Below are positions 7,797 to 16,546 of a stretch of 64,000 nt of DNA, one piece after another (position 1 is the first letter of the stretch; every line of letters starts with the position of its first letter). The notes beneath the pieces were generated by a model. The model saw nothing but the letters and a program-made list of their open reading frames with translations, was not told the origin of the DNA and searched no databases. Position numbers and translations under genes: made by a program. The stretch is from Chryseobacterium luquanense (GTDB taxonomy: Bacteria > Bacteroidota > Bacteroidia > Flavobacteriales > Weeksellaceae): the NCBI RefSeq assembly GCF_026460945.1, contig NZ_JAOVZV010000016.1:1-64000 (forward strand), in the 5' to 3' direction.

Positions 7797-7816
7797 GCGA
7801 CAAAACGTGACGTATT
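7797..7816 (-). promoter_or_regulatory. Fifth copy of the ACGTC/GTTTTGTCGC element without a -7 box
   Basis: Plus strand GCGACAAAACGTGACGTATT, the same core as R2-R4. At the expected spacing (7779-7786) the minus strand reads TATTCAGC, not TAnnTTTG. It lies between the M15 gene and the divergent Y-family polymerase gene. It could be a second regulator site or a decayed promoter. Confidence 0.45.
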
Positions 7817-7936
7817 TTAAAGTGTTTAAATGGTTGGTTTTTAGTTAAATAATTGTGATGTTGAAAATTTGATTAAACAGAATATTCTATTTTAAAAGTT
7901 ATAGATTTGTATCTTCAATTAGTCATTTTTACCATT

Positions 7937-9211
7937 ATGTACGCTTTAGTAGATTGCAATAATTTCTTTGTTTCCTGTGAGAGAACGCTCGATCCGGAAC
8001 TTGAAAACAAACCTGTTGTTGTACTTTCCAACAACGATGGATGTGTTGTGTCCAGAAGTAAAGAAGCAAAAGATTTGGGAATTCCGATGGCGGCTCCCGC
8101 ATTTAAGTACCAAGAATTATTTAAAAAGCATAATGTAAAAAGTTTTTCTGCAAAATTTGAATTGTATAATTTCAAAAGTCAACAGGTAATATCAATTGCA
8201 AGTTCTTATGTTACCGAGTTTGAAACTTACAGTATCGATGAGTTATTTTTAAATCTCACAGGCTTTAAATATATTAACATCTATGATTATTGTCTTGAAA
8301 TTCGGAAAAGAATTAAAAATGAAGCTAATATCCCTGTAAGCATCGGCATTGCACCCACAAAAACCTTATGCAAAGTTGCCAACAGAATTGTAAAAGATTT
8401 TCCTGAAAAATTTAATGAAGGGGTTTATATTTTAGACACTCCCGAAAAAATTGAAAAAGCTTTAAAATGGCTCAATATCGGCGATGTTTGGGGAATCGGT
8501 CGAAGACTTGGCGCAAAAATGAATGACAACGGTGTTTATAAAGCCTGGGATTTGCTTCAAAAACCGGAAATGTGGGTTCGTAAAGTTATGGGAATTCATG
8601 GGGTAAGAATGATTAACGAACTGAAAGGAATCCGTCAGTTGGAATTAGATTCTCCTTCACCTAAAAAATCGATTGCTGTTACAAGAAGTTTCATGCAAAT
8701 GTTAACAAAAAAAGATGAGGTAAGGGAGCGTGTGGAAACCTTCGGAATGTATTGCTCAGAAAGGCTGAGAAAACAAAATACCTGTTGCAAAATGGTCACG
8801 GTTTTTGTACAGACCAACCGTTTTAGAAAAGATTTACCGGAATATAGAAATGCTAAAACACTGATTTTGCCTAATCCTACCAACTCTTCAATTATTATTG
8901 GAAGAGTTGTGAATGATTTGTTTGAATCTATTTTCGAAGAAGGTTTTCATTATAAAAAAGCGGGAGTTATCGTCAATGATTTTGTGCCTGAAGATCAAAG
9001 ATTGATAAATTTATTTGAAGAAGACGCGCAAAATCAGCATTTACCAGTAATGAGAGCGATGGATGCAATGAATAAAAAATACGGTAAAGATAAAGTTCGC
9101 CTCGGAAGTATGAGCGGGAAAAATACTTGGGGAAGAGCACAGATGTCCCCGGAATATGAAGCTTTTCTAAAAAATAATACATTACCGGAAGCTAATTTTA
9201 GATTCCACTAA
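7937..9211 (+). CDS. umuC: Y-family DNA polymerase, UmuC-like
   Basis: 424 aa from the ATG at 7937 (MYALVDCNNFFVSCER); an in-frame TTG at 7907 is less likely because a TAnnTTTG -7 box sits at 7902-7909. It has the N-terminal metal-binding Asp6, the SIDELF motif (Asp101-Glu102), helix-hairpin-helix segments (WGIGRRLG) and a C-terminal UmuC-type domain. It performs error-prone synthesis past DNA lesions. In many relatives a LexA-like umuD precedes it; none is present here, so it must use a UmuD encoded elsewhere or act alone. The stretch 7708-7936 contains only regulatory motifs. Confidence 0.9.
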   Translation: MYALVDCNNFFVSCERTLDPELENKPVVVLSNNDGCVVSRSKEAKDLGIPMAAPAFKYQELFKKHNVKSFSAKFELYNFKSQQVISIASSYVTEFETYSIDELFLNLTGFKYINIYDYCLEIRKRIKNEANIPVSIGIAPTKTLCKVANRIVKDFPEKFNEGVYILDTPEKIEKALKWLNIGDVWGIGRRLGAKMNDNGVYKAWDLLQKPEMWVRKVMGIHGVRMINELKGIRQLELDSPSPKKSIAVTRSFMQMLTKKDEVRERVETFGMYCSERLRKQNTCCKMVTVFVQTNRFRKDLPEYRNAKTLILPNPTNSSIIIGRVVNDLFESIFEEGFHYKKAGVIVNDFVPEDQRLINLFEEDAQNQHLPVMRAMDAMNKKYGKDKVRLGSMSGKNTWGRAQMSPEYEAFLKNNTLPEANFRFH

Positions 9212-9283
9212 GAGTTTAGTTTGTAATTGAAATTGTCTTCAATATTGTAAACATTCAGCTTACATATCTAACTTCCATCCAAA

Positions 9284-9898
9284 TCACTTCTTTTTCTCAT
9301 ACTTCCAGTTCCTGCCTTTTCCTTCAGAAATCCATTCGATTGCCTGTTCGATTCTTTTATTTTTGGTGGGTTCAGTTTTAGCGTCAATAATCCAATTAAT
9401 ATATTCTTTTCTGAATGATGGAGAAGCTTTTTCAAAAACTTCCAGAGCTTTTTTATTTTGGTTTAAAGAAGTTTTAAAATATTCAGGAACTTCAATTTCT
9501 GTTTTTGAAGGCGATGCCTTTTTCAATGTAACACCCATATCGGTCAATTCTATGGCTTCGAGGATGATCTTCTTAAGCTGAGGTCGTTTGGGAAGTTCAT
9601 CCATTTTGGTAATCTTTCCAAGGCTGAACATGTTAGTTTGTTCTGCATTAGTTTCAAGATTTTTTATCGTCTGCATTTCACTATGAAGCCAAAACCCCAT
9701 GCTACAATATTGCTTAAATGAAACCATTGAGCAGAGAATTTTTCCTTTGTACATAAACGTCGGGAACTTCCATTTGATTGCTTCTTCAATTTCCGGAGAA
9801 CATTCGTGTACGACTTCTCTGATGAGGCTTAAAATAGGTTTTGCAAACTCAGGTGCTTTTTCAATGTATTCATCAACTAAAGGATTGTATTTTTCCAT
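9284..9898 (-). CDS. DUF1801 / YdeI (OmpD-associated)-type protein
   Basis: 204 aa, cytoplasmic. Residues about 15-115 match the DUF1801 fold as I know it (EEAIKWKFPTFMYKGKILCSM). The C-terminal part (about 130-195, with FEKASPSFRKEYINWI and AKTEPTKNKRIEQA) is the YdeI/OmdA domain linked in the literature to bacteriocin protection. The biochemical function is unknown. It is single, convergent with umuC and separated from it by 72 bp. A second, shorter DUF1801 protein lies at 47519..47866. Confidence 0.8.
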   Translation of the reverse strand: MEKYNPLVDEYIEKAPEFAKPILSLIREVVHECSPEIEEAIKWKFPTFMYKGKILCSMVSFKQYCSMGFWLHSEMQTIKNLETNAEQTNMFSLGKITKMDELPKRPQLKKIILEAIELTDMGVTLKKASPSKTEIEVPEYFKTSLNQNKKALEVFEKASPSFRKEYINWIIDAKTEPTKNKRIEQAIEWISEGKGRNWKYEKKK

Positions 9899-10084
9899 AA
9901 TTTTAATTTAAATGAACTTTAAACATTAAGATTTTTTAGCTTGTAAGAGTTTTTAAGATTCAGAAAAATCTGAAGCTAGTAGTGTGCTTAATGAATGTTT
10001 TTAGATATTTCCTTACTGTTTTCCTTAACAATTTAAGTAATCTTAATGGTTAAAAAAAATCAACCTCAAGCTTATACTCGACCT

Positions 10085-11239
10085 TTAAGCAAAGTGCTTC
10101 ACCGTTTCATTCACCAAAAATTTCACCTGATCAGGTCTTCCTCTGTCGGTTTTTGGAAGATTATTGTAGCTTCCGGTTCTTACGATGACCATTTTATGCT
10201 CAGGAATTATGATGATGTACTGACCTTGAAGTCCAAGGAAATAATAATGTTTGATAGGATTGTCATTATTAACCCAAAATCCCATTCCGTAAATTTCATC
10301 AGATTTTTTGGTCGGCGTTCTCATTTTTTCAATGAAATCTAAATTTAAAACCTGTTCATTACCGACCTTTCCATCGTCTAAAAACAACTGTCCAAGTTTC
10401 GCAAAATCTCTTGAATTGGAATGGATGCAGCAATAGGTCTTTTCCATTCCGCTTTCGTCAACGCTCCATTCTGCGTTTTGCTCCATTCCCATAGGAATCC
10501 AGAATTTTTCAGATAAGTAGCTTGCTAATGATTGATTAATTGCTTTTTTGACTGCAAATCCCAAAAGCTGCGTTGAGCCGCTTTGGTATTCAAATCTTTC
10601 ACCCGGTTTTTCTTTAAATCTTCTCGAAAAAGTAGCTTTTATAAGACTTCTTCCGTAATAGGCTTTTGCGTTTGGTAGAAAAGGGTTTTTATAATTTTCA
10701 TCCCAATCCAATCCAGATTCCATTTGAGCCAGATTTTTTAAATTTAAATCTCTTCCGAAAGGTTTGTTTTTAAATTCCTCATACAATTCAGAGAAATTGA
10801 TATCAATATTTTTAATTTTTTCTTCTTCTAAAGCTTTTCCTAAAAGCATTACGGTAACAGCTTTTGCCATCGAAAAAGAATTAGTCTTCGAAAGTTTATT
10901 ATAACCGTTCCAATATTGTTCATGCAATAATTTTCCGTGTTTTATAACAAGAAATGATGCCGTATTGGAATCAATTAAATCATCAACGATGTTTCTAGGC
11001 AAATCTTTTTTGTTGTAGTCAGGATGTTCATTCCAAAGAACAGGTTTTGAAGTATGAATAATATTGCTCCGAAAGAATTTTCCGTCATCAATATTGGCGC
11101 TCATCTTTCCACGTAAATAGGTTTTTGAAATACCACTGAAAAGATAAGAGTATCCCAAAAAATAAAAAATTACCGCGACAGCAACTAAAAATGTGAATAT
11201 GTAAATAATAATAATCATAAGCAATCTGGTCTTAAACAA
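10085..11239 (-). CDS. Membrane-anchored serine hydrolase, class C beta-lactamase family
   Basis: 384 aa with one N-terminal membrane helix (about residues 7-30), then a periplasmic domain. Ser123-M-A-K126 is the SxxK nucleophile motif of the beta-lactamase/DD-peptidase fold, and FEYQSGS supplies the Tyr motif. The final KTG-like motif is replaced by GLQGQY, as in esterase-like members. The substrate is unknown: it may be a peptidase, esterase or amidase rather than an antibiotic-resistance enzyme. It is monocistronic and divergent from the M48 gene. Confidence 0.85.
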   Translation of the reverse strand: MFKTRLLMIIIIYIFTFLVAVAVIFYFLGYSYLFSGISKTYLRGKMSANIDDGKFFRSNIIHTSKPVLWNEHPDYNKKDLPRNIVDDLIDSNTASFLVIKHGKLLHEQYWNGYNKLSKTNSFSMAKAVTVMLLGKALEEEKIKNIDINFSELYEEFKNKPFGRDLNLKNLAQMESGLDWDENYKNPFLPNAKAYYGRSLIKATFSRRFKEKPGERFEYQSGSTQLLGFAVKKAINQSLASYLSEKFWIPMGMEQNAEWSVDESGMEKTYCCIHSNSRDFAKLGQLFLDDGKVGNEQVLNLDFIEKMRTPTKKSDEIYGMGFWVNNDNPIKHYYFLGLQGQYIIIIPEHKMVIVRTGSYNNLPKTDRGRPDQVKFLVNETVKHFA

Positions 11240-11314
11240 ATTTAGAATAATTTTAAAAATAAATTTATAAATGTATTTCCAAATGAATTATTTTTGTGAT
11301 TATTGATGATTATG

Positions 11315-12610
11315 ATGAAAAAATACTTCTTTTTTTTACTGTTCTCTTTTTCAGTGATTTGTTTTGGTCAAATCTATAAAACAATCGATACGGCAGACTA
11401 TGCTCAAAGGAAAGATTTTATTAAAAATTACTCTTTAAACAATGAACTTTTAATTAAAGATCTCAAAGCAAAATATTCCGGTAAAACGGGAAACGAATTG
11501 TCTAAAATCTATAAAGAAGTTGGAAAAGATTTCGAAAAACAGGTGAAAAATAAGGGCTTTGTTTTCAATTCAGTTTTTGATGCTAAAGTGAAAAATCTTT
11601 TGGAAAGATTGAGGAAAAACAATCCACAGATTCCACAAAATTTAAAAATACTGATTGCAAAAGACAATACACCGAATGCTTATTGTTTTGCAGACGGAAC
11701 TTTCGTGATTAATATGGGACTTTTTAATTGGTTGAATAACGACGATCAGTTGGCTGCCGTGATTTCCCATGAATTGGGACATAAAATTACAGAACATACT
11801 TTGAAAACTTTTTTAAAATTAATCAATCAGGATCAGCTGGATAAATTGGTGGTTCAAAGTATTAAATCAACCAAAGAAAACCGAAATCAAAGAGCTTTTG
11901 ATGTTCTCAAAAACAGAGTTTACAAAAAAGGTACAGAAAATAGAAAACAAGAAATGCAGGCAGATTCTTTAGGCTATGCCGTTTTTAAAAACAGTGATTT
12001 TAAGAAAGAAGAATTTATCAATACGCTGAAAAGGCTGGAAGATTTTGACACGATTTCACCGAGAACTTTAAAAGTGGAAACTTACAAGAAATTTTTCAAT
12101 CTTCCCAAACAAGAATTTAATGATAAATGGCTGAAACAGGAAGATTTTTCTCTGTATAATTACAATCATTTTAATGATAAACTGAATAAAGATTCATTGA
12201 AATCGCATCCGGAAGTTACGATGAGAATAAATCATCTTAAAAAGCTTTTTCCTGAACTTAAAAATGAAGTGAAAGACGAAAAAGCCTCCGAATCTTATGC
12301 CGTTCTTGAGAAAATTGCAAGAATGGAAACGTTGCCGAATTTTTATTACGCTGAAGATTATGGGGTTGGAATTTATGCGAGTCTCCAGTTTTTGCAGGAT
12401 GGAGAAGAAGAAAAGTATTATAAAAGCTGGTTGGGAAAATGTTTTTCTAAAATCTATGAAGCGCGGAAAAACTATAATTTAAATCGATATTTAGATAGAG
12501 TAGACCCGAAAAATCAAAGTGAAAGTTACCAGCAATTCTTGAATTTTATGTGGAATTTAAGTTTAGACGAAATAAAAAATATTGCGGATTATTATCAGAA
12601 AGAATCGTAG
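11315..12610 (+). CDS. Secreted M48-family zinc metallopeptidase
   Basis: 431 aa from the ATG at 11315; ATGs at 11306 and 11312 are in frame. A signal peptide (MKKYFFFLLFSFSVICFG) is followed by a globular domain. HELGH (residues 152-156) is the zinc motif, and the third ligand is probably in QEMQADSLGY. The family contains membrane and periplasmic quality-control proteases such as BepA. The long C-terminal part resembles no repeat that I recognise. A TATTTTTG -7 box lies at 11289-11296, consistent with a very short leader. Confidence 0.87.
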   Translation: MKKYFFFLLFSFSVICFGQIYKTIDTADYAQRKDFIKNYSLNNELLIKDLKAKYSGKTGNELSKIYKEVGKDFEKQVKNKGFVFNSVFDAKVKNLLERLRKNNPQIPQNLKILIAKDNTPNAYCFADGTFVINMGLFNWLNNDDQLAAVISHELGHKITEHTLKTFLKLINQDQLDKLVVQSIKSTKENRNQRAFDVLKNRVYKKGTENRKQEMQADSLGYAVFKNSDFKKEEFINTLKRLEDFDTISPRTLKVETYKKFFNLPKQEFNDKWLKQEDFSLYNYNHFNDKLNKDSLKSHPEVTMRINHLKKLFPELKNEVKDEKASESYAVLEKIARMETLPNFYYAEDYGVGIYASLQFLQDGEEEKYYKSWLGKCFSKIYEARKNYNLNRYLDRVDPKNQSESYQQFLNFMWNLSLDEIKNIADYYQKES

Positions 12611-12638
12611 AATTTGTTTAATTTCTAAAAAATAAAAA

Positions 12639-12671
12639 CCTAACAAACTTCAAGATCTGTTAGGTTTTTTT
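12639..12671. terminator. Bidirectional terminator between convergent genes
   Basis: CCTAACA (12639-12645) and TGTTAGG (12658-12664) form a stem, followed by seven T on the plus strand and preceded by an A-run that serves the minus-strand gene ending at 12694. Confidence 0.85.
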
Positions 12672-12693
12672 ATTATAAAAATTTTTGTGGTAA

Positions 12694-14223
12694 TTAATAA
12701 TTCAATCGTTCCAAACGCACTTTATTGAATTTCTCTTTTTCATTGAATTCACGAAGTAAAATATAACCTTCTTTCGCAACATAAGGCGTCACGGTATAAT
12801 TGTCTTTCTCGGAAATAGGAATAACCTCCTGCTTAAATTTTCCGTTAACAACTGTGTTGATGAATAGATTCCATTTTTTTTCTTTGGTTGCCTGATCTTT
12901 TTGATAATCGCGGTAAAAGAAAACCACATCTTTGCCGTCATTCAGATATTGTGAAAACAAATAATCATTGTTTGACCACCTTGTTTTTTCTTTCTCAAAA
13001 ATTTGTACATCTTTCACCTTAAAATCTTTGTCGGTATTGATATAAACTAAATCTGTAGTTTTTGGTGCATTATATTGTCCTTCAGGTTTAAATTTTTCTG
13101 CAAGAATTCCCACACTTCCGTCATTTAAGAAATAGGCATCTTTTGTCTGAAGGAAATACCCGTTTTCCACACCGCCGTCTGCGCTTAGTTTTGGGATGTG
13201 ATTAGACAAATCCGGTTTGTAGTTCAAAGCTTTCAGATCTACATTGTAATTGTTTTTATCAAGCATGAATCTTGCGAAACCTTTATCACTTTTCGGGACA
13301 TAATTTCGTCCTAAAAGCACAATTTTATCATCAAAAGTTTTATCATTATCAATTCTTCTTCCGCTTGCGTAAAGGTTGTCGATATTATAAATAGTATCTG
13401 GTGAAAGTCCTGTAATTGGTTTGTTCGACAATTCTTTTCCGGTTTTCATATCGATTACCAACATAGAAAACGTCTTGTCGTCATCATTTACCTGTCTTAA
13501 GATTCCGTAAATACGGTTTTCATCTTTATCTAAAATAGTGAGATCAGAAAACACTTTTTTGCTTCCGTCGGTATTGTAGCGGTATCTCCAGATTTCTTTT
13601 TTGTTTTGATCAAATTTTACCAGGCTGTTTTTGTTAACGTATTTCCCGTAATCGTTGTATTCCACAGCGATAAAACCACCTTCTTTAATTTCTCCAACCG
13701 AAGAAACGTAATTGTAACCTTTATCTTTTTTCTCGGCGCGGTTTTCTTTTCTTTCGCTCTTAAAACTTTTGGGCTGTGTGATTTCTACAAACGTTCCGTT
13801 TTCCTGATAATCATAATACACTTTAGGTTTTACAGTATTGGTTTTAGGATCAATTACCATCGAAACCGGAGCCGCGGCATCTTTTGCAAAAGCCTGTAAG
13901 TAATTGAAATCGGAAGGTTGCAGAATGATTTGTCCTTTAAAATCTACATAACCGTAATAATTCGAAACTAAAAGTCCGGCTTCAAACTCCTTGTTAGAAA
14001 CAGGGTTGAGATTTTTATCTAAAAGAACATATTCGAATTTCTGAGTTTTTTTGTCTGTTTTACCATAAGAATAAATAGAAACGTAGCCGTAAAGGTTGTC
14101 TTTAGTGTCGAAAAGTGCATTCATTCCTACATTCGTACCTGAAGCTAAAGAAGCCAAATCTTGAGTTTGGGAAAAAGCAAATGTCTGAATCAATCCAAAC
14201 ATCAATAGAGAAATTTTCTTCAT
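12694..14223 (-). CDS. Secreted protein of unknown function
   Basis: 509 aa with a Sec signal peptide (MKKISLLMFGLIQTFAFSQ). The mature part is rich in Lys/Asp/Tyr and in repeated beta-type segments (YGYVSIYSYG, GGFIAVEYNDYG, KIVLLGRNYVPK) that suggest a beta-propeller. There is no catalytic motif and no T9SS sorting domain at the C-terminus (ends FNKVRLERLNY), so a periplasmic location is most likely. I recognise it only as a flavobacterial conserved hypothetical. Confidence 0.75.
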   Translation of the reverse strand: MKKISLLMFGLIQTFAFSQTQDLASLASGTNVGMNALFDTKDNLYGYVSIYSYGKTDKKTQKFEYVLLDKNLNPVSNKEFEAGLLVSNYYGYVDFKGQIILQPSDFNYLQAFAKDAAAPVSMVIDPKTNTVKPKVYYDYQENGTFVEITQPKSFKSERKENRAEKKDKGYNYVSSVGEIKEGGFIAVEYNDYGKYVNKNSLVKFDQNKKEIWRYRYNTDGSKKVFSDLTILDKDENRIYGILRQVNDDDKTFSMLVIDMKTGKELSNKPITGLSPDTIYNIDNLYASGRRIDNDKTFDDKIVLLGRNYVPKSDKGFARFMLDKNNYNVDLKALNYKPDLSNHIPKLSADGGVENGYFLQTKDAYFLNDGSVGILAEKFKPEGQYNAPKTTDLVYINTDKDFKVKDVQIFEKEKTRWSNNDYLFSQYLNDGKDVVFFYRDYQKDQATKEKKWNLFINTVVNGKFKQEVIPISEKDNYTVTPYVAKEGYILLREFNEKEKFNKVRLERLNY

Positions 14224-14391
14224 AGTTATTATTTCAAATTCAAAAGTAATGAATTCAAGGATATTTCAAATACATTGATGAAAATATTTTTATGTGAAAT
14301 TATTATTAAGATTTTATCAATAGAGGTAGACTTTAGTCGGCTTTATAATAAGTTGCTTGCAATTAAATTTATTACGATTAATTCAAATAAA

Positions 14392-14415
14392 AAAGCCCTG
14401 ATTTCTCAAGGCTTT
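14392..14415 (-). terminator. Terminator after glyS
   Basis: Minus-strand stem AAAGCC (14415-14410) with GGCTTT (14397-14392), followed by a T-rich run (plus-strand A-run before 14392). It lies 5 bp beyond the glyS stop. Confidence 0.75.
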
Positions 14416-14419
14416 CAAT

Positions 14420-15961
14420 TTATATTTTAGAAAGTAAATTTCTGAAATTCGTTTTCTCATCAATAATCCGTCTCAGTTCAGAAACCGGAACTCTTTCCTG
14501 CTGCATCGTGTCTCTGTCTCTGATGGTCACGGTATGATCGGTTAACGAATCGTGATCAATCGTGATACAGTATGGCGTTCCGATTGCATCCTGTCTTCTG
14601 TAACGTTTTCCGATTGCATCTTTTTCTTCGTAGAATAAGTTGAAATCATATTTCAAATCATTAAAAATATTTTCAGCGTATTCTGCTAAACCATCTTTCT
14701 TCATCAAAGGTAGAATCGCTGCTTTTACTGGAGCCAATGCCGGAGGCAAAGATAAAACTGTTCTTTCTGAACCGTCTTCCAAAACCTCGTCTCTTAAACA
14801 ATGAGAGAATATCGAAAGGAATAGTCTATCTAACCCAACTGAAGTTTCCACAACATAAGGAACGTAGTTTTCATTTCTTTCCGGATCGAAGAACTGAAGT
14901 TTTCTTCCGGAGAATTCTTCGTGAGCTTTTAAATCGAAATCCGTTCTTGAGTGAATACCTTCCAGTTCTTTAAATCCGAAAGGGAAATTAAATTCAATAT
15001 CCGCCGCAGCATTCGCATAATGCGCCAATTTTTCGTGATCGTGGAATCTGTAATTCTCATTTCCTAAACCAAGAGCTAAATGCCAGTTCAGACGTTTTTG
15101 CTTCCATTGTTCGTAGAATTCAAGTTCAGTTCCCGGAGCAACGAAAAATTGCATTTCCATCTGTTCGAATTCACGCATTCTGAAGATAAATTGTCTTGCA
15201 ACAATCTCATTTCTAAATGCTTTTCCAATTTGTGCAATACCAAACGGAAGTCTGTGACGAGAGGTTTTCTGTACGTTTAAGAAGTTAACGAAAATTCCCT
15301 GAGCAGTTTCCGGTCTTAGATAAAGATCCATCGCAGAATCTGCAGAAGCACCCAATTTAGTTCCGAACATTAAATTGAATTGTCTTACTTCCGTCCAGTT
15401 TCTAGAACCTGTATCTGGGTCAGCAATTTCCAATTCTTCGATTAATGCTTTTACATCAGCAAGGTCTTCATTTTCTAAAGATTTTGCCAATCGTGATAAA
15501 ATTTGTTCTCTTTTCGCTCTGTATTCTAAGATTTTAGGATTCGTTGCTTCAAACTGAGCTTTATCGAAAGACTCACCAAATCTTTTGGCAGCTTTTTCAA
15601 TTTCTTTATTTTCTTTATCCTCGATTTTTGCACAGTAATCTTCCACCAAAACATCTGCTCTGAAACGTTTTTTAGAATCTTTATTGTCAATCAAAGGATC
15701 ATTAAAAGCATCAACGTGGCCAGAAGCTTTCCAAGTAGTCGGGTGCATCAGGATTGCTGAATCAATACCCACAATATTTTCGTTCAGCTGTACCATCGCT
15801 TTCCACCAGTACTGTTTGATATTGTTTTTCAGTTCTGCACCATTCTGTCCATAGTCATAAACAGCGGATAAACCGTCATAGATCTCACTCGAAGGGAAAA
15901 TAAACCCATATTCTTTAGCGTGGGAAATCACTTTCTTGAAAACATCTTCTTGCTTTGCCAT
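14420..15961 (-). CDS. glyS: Glycine--tRNA ligase, class II dimeric type
   Basis: 513 aa, the length of the single-chain alpha2 glycyl-tRNA synthetase used by Bacteroidota, archaea and eukaryotes rather than the two-subunit E. coli type. Class II motifs are visible: LRPETAQGIFVNF, FRNEIVARQFIFRMREFEQM (motif 2) and SVGLDRLFLS (motif 3), followed by a C-terminal anticodon-binding domain. It charges tRNA-Gly in the cytoplasm. A TATTTTTG -7 box on the minus strand at 15988-15981 lies 20 bp upstream of the ATG. The gene is monocistronic with its own terminator. Confidence 0.97.
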   Translation of the reverse strand: MAKQEDVFKKVISHAKEYGFIFPSSEIYDGLSAVYDYGQNGAELKNNIKQYWWKAMVQLNENIVGIDSAILMHPTTWKASGHVDAFNDPLIDNKDSKKRFRADVLVEDYCAKIEDKENKEIEKAAKRFGESFDKAQFEATNPKILEYRAKREQILSRLAKSLENEDLADVKALIEELEIADPDTGSRNWTEVRQFNLMFGTKLGASADSAMDLYLRPETAQGIFVNFLNVQKTSRHRLPFGIAQIGKAFRNEIVARQFIFRMREFEQMEMQFFVAPGTELEFYEQWKQKRLNWHLALGLGNENYRFHDHEKLAHYANAAADIEFNFPFGFKELEGIHSRTDFDLKAHEEFSGRKLQFFDPERNENYVPYVVETSVGLDRLFLSIFSHCLRDEVLEDGSERTVLSLPPALAPVKAAILPLMKKDGLAEYAENIFNDLKYDFNLFYEEKDAIGKRYRRQDAIGTPYCITIDHDSLTDHTVTIRDRDTMQQERVPVSELRRIIDEKTNFRNLLSKI

Positions 15962-16046
15962 AAATTTTTCGTCTTACCTGCAAAAATAGTGAAAAAGCGG
16001 GAAGTTAGAAGCTGGATGGTGGAAGTTTTTGCAACGGAGATTTTTA

Positions 16047-16144
16047 GGAGCCGGGAACCTGCTGTCCACTGTATCTTTTTTGTGGCGGTCTCCACTTCGT
16101 TGCGTTCGCCACAAAAAAGGATGCCGTTTCCATCAGGGCTAATG
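16047..16144. repeat. REP-like dispersed palindromic element
   Basis: A 12-bp perfect stem, TTTTTTGTGGCG (16076-16087) with CGCCACAAAAAA (16107-16118), sits inside conserved-looking flanks (AGGAGCCGGGAACCTGCTGT and GGATGCCGTTTCCATCAGGG). I remember closely similar elements scattered through Flavobacterium and Chryseobacterium genomes. It is not a gene, although it creates a spurious open frame. Together with the next two repeats it fills 15962-16314, which has no gene. Confidence 0.75.
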
Positions 16145-16166
16145 ACAAGAGTACGTTTAAGACAAC

Positions 16167-16199
16167 AAACCTCATAGGTTTCAAAAACCTATGAGGTTT
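16167..16199. repeat. Perfect 15-bp inverted repeat
   Basis: AAACCTCATAGGTTT (16167-16181) and AAACCTATGAGGTTT (16185-16199) with a CAA loop. It is a dispersed Chryseobacterium-type palindrome, placed 22 bp after the REP-like element. Confidence 0.8.
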
Positions 16200-16240
16200 A
16201 GAAATAGTTCAAATTTAGCCTTAATCTTGGCAGTCACAAG

Positions 16241-16268
16241 CCTAAAGGGGTTTTTAAAACCCGTTAGG
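16241..16268. repeat. Imperfect palindrome CCTAAAGGGGTTTT / TAAAACCCGTTAGG
   Basis: Arms 16241-16254 and 16255-16268 pair with mismatches in the middle. It is the third palindrome in a 220-bp cluster upstream of the DUF4177 gene. Confidence 0.6.
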
Positions 16269-16314
16269 TTTAACCGCATAGAAATTTATTGTACATTTAA
16301 AATAAAAAAAATTC

Positions 16315-16509
16315 ATGAAAAAAAGATTTGAGTATAAAACAGTTGTGGTAAAGCCTAAAGTGAGTTTTTGGACAGTAGAATACGATCCGAACGAAATTGA
16401 TAAAACATTGAACCAATATGGTAATGAAGGTTGGGAATTGGTAAGTGTAGAAAGCAGAGAATATATGGGAACTTATATATTTAATTATACCTTTAAGCGC
16501 GAACAATAG
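16315..16509 (+). CDS. DUF4177-type small protein
   Basis: 64 aa, MKKRFEYKTVVVKPK... The pattern (FEYKTV at the start, LNQYGNEGWELVSVE, then FNYTFKRE) is that of the DUF4177 family, short cytoplasmic proteins of unknown function with a beta-alpha-beta layout. It lies 37 bp upstream of truC on the same strand and is possibly cotranscribed. The overlapping minus-strand frame is a shadow. Confidence 0.8.
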   Translation: MKKRFEYKTVVVKPKVSFWTVEYDPNEIDKTLNQYGNEGWELVSVESREYMGTYIFNYTFKREQ

Positions 16510-16546
16510 CTACGGTCTTACGGTATAGTTTTCCTACTTTTGCCAA

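Noticed and set aside
10085..11239. Antibiotic-resistance beta-lactamase
   Set aside because: The protein is membrane-anchored and the final KTG motif is replaced, so a resistance call is not supported.
15920..16177. Plus-strand 85-codon frame across the REP-like element
   Set aside because: It is produced by the dispersed repeat and the glyS 5' region; there is no coding character.
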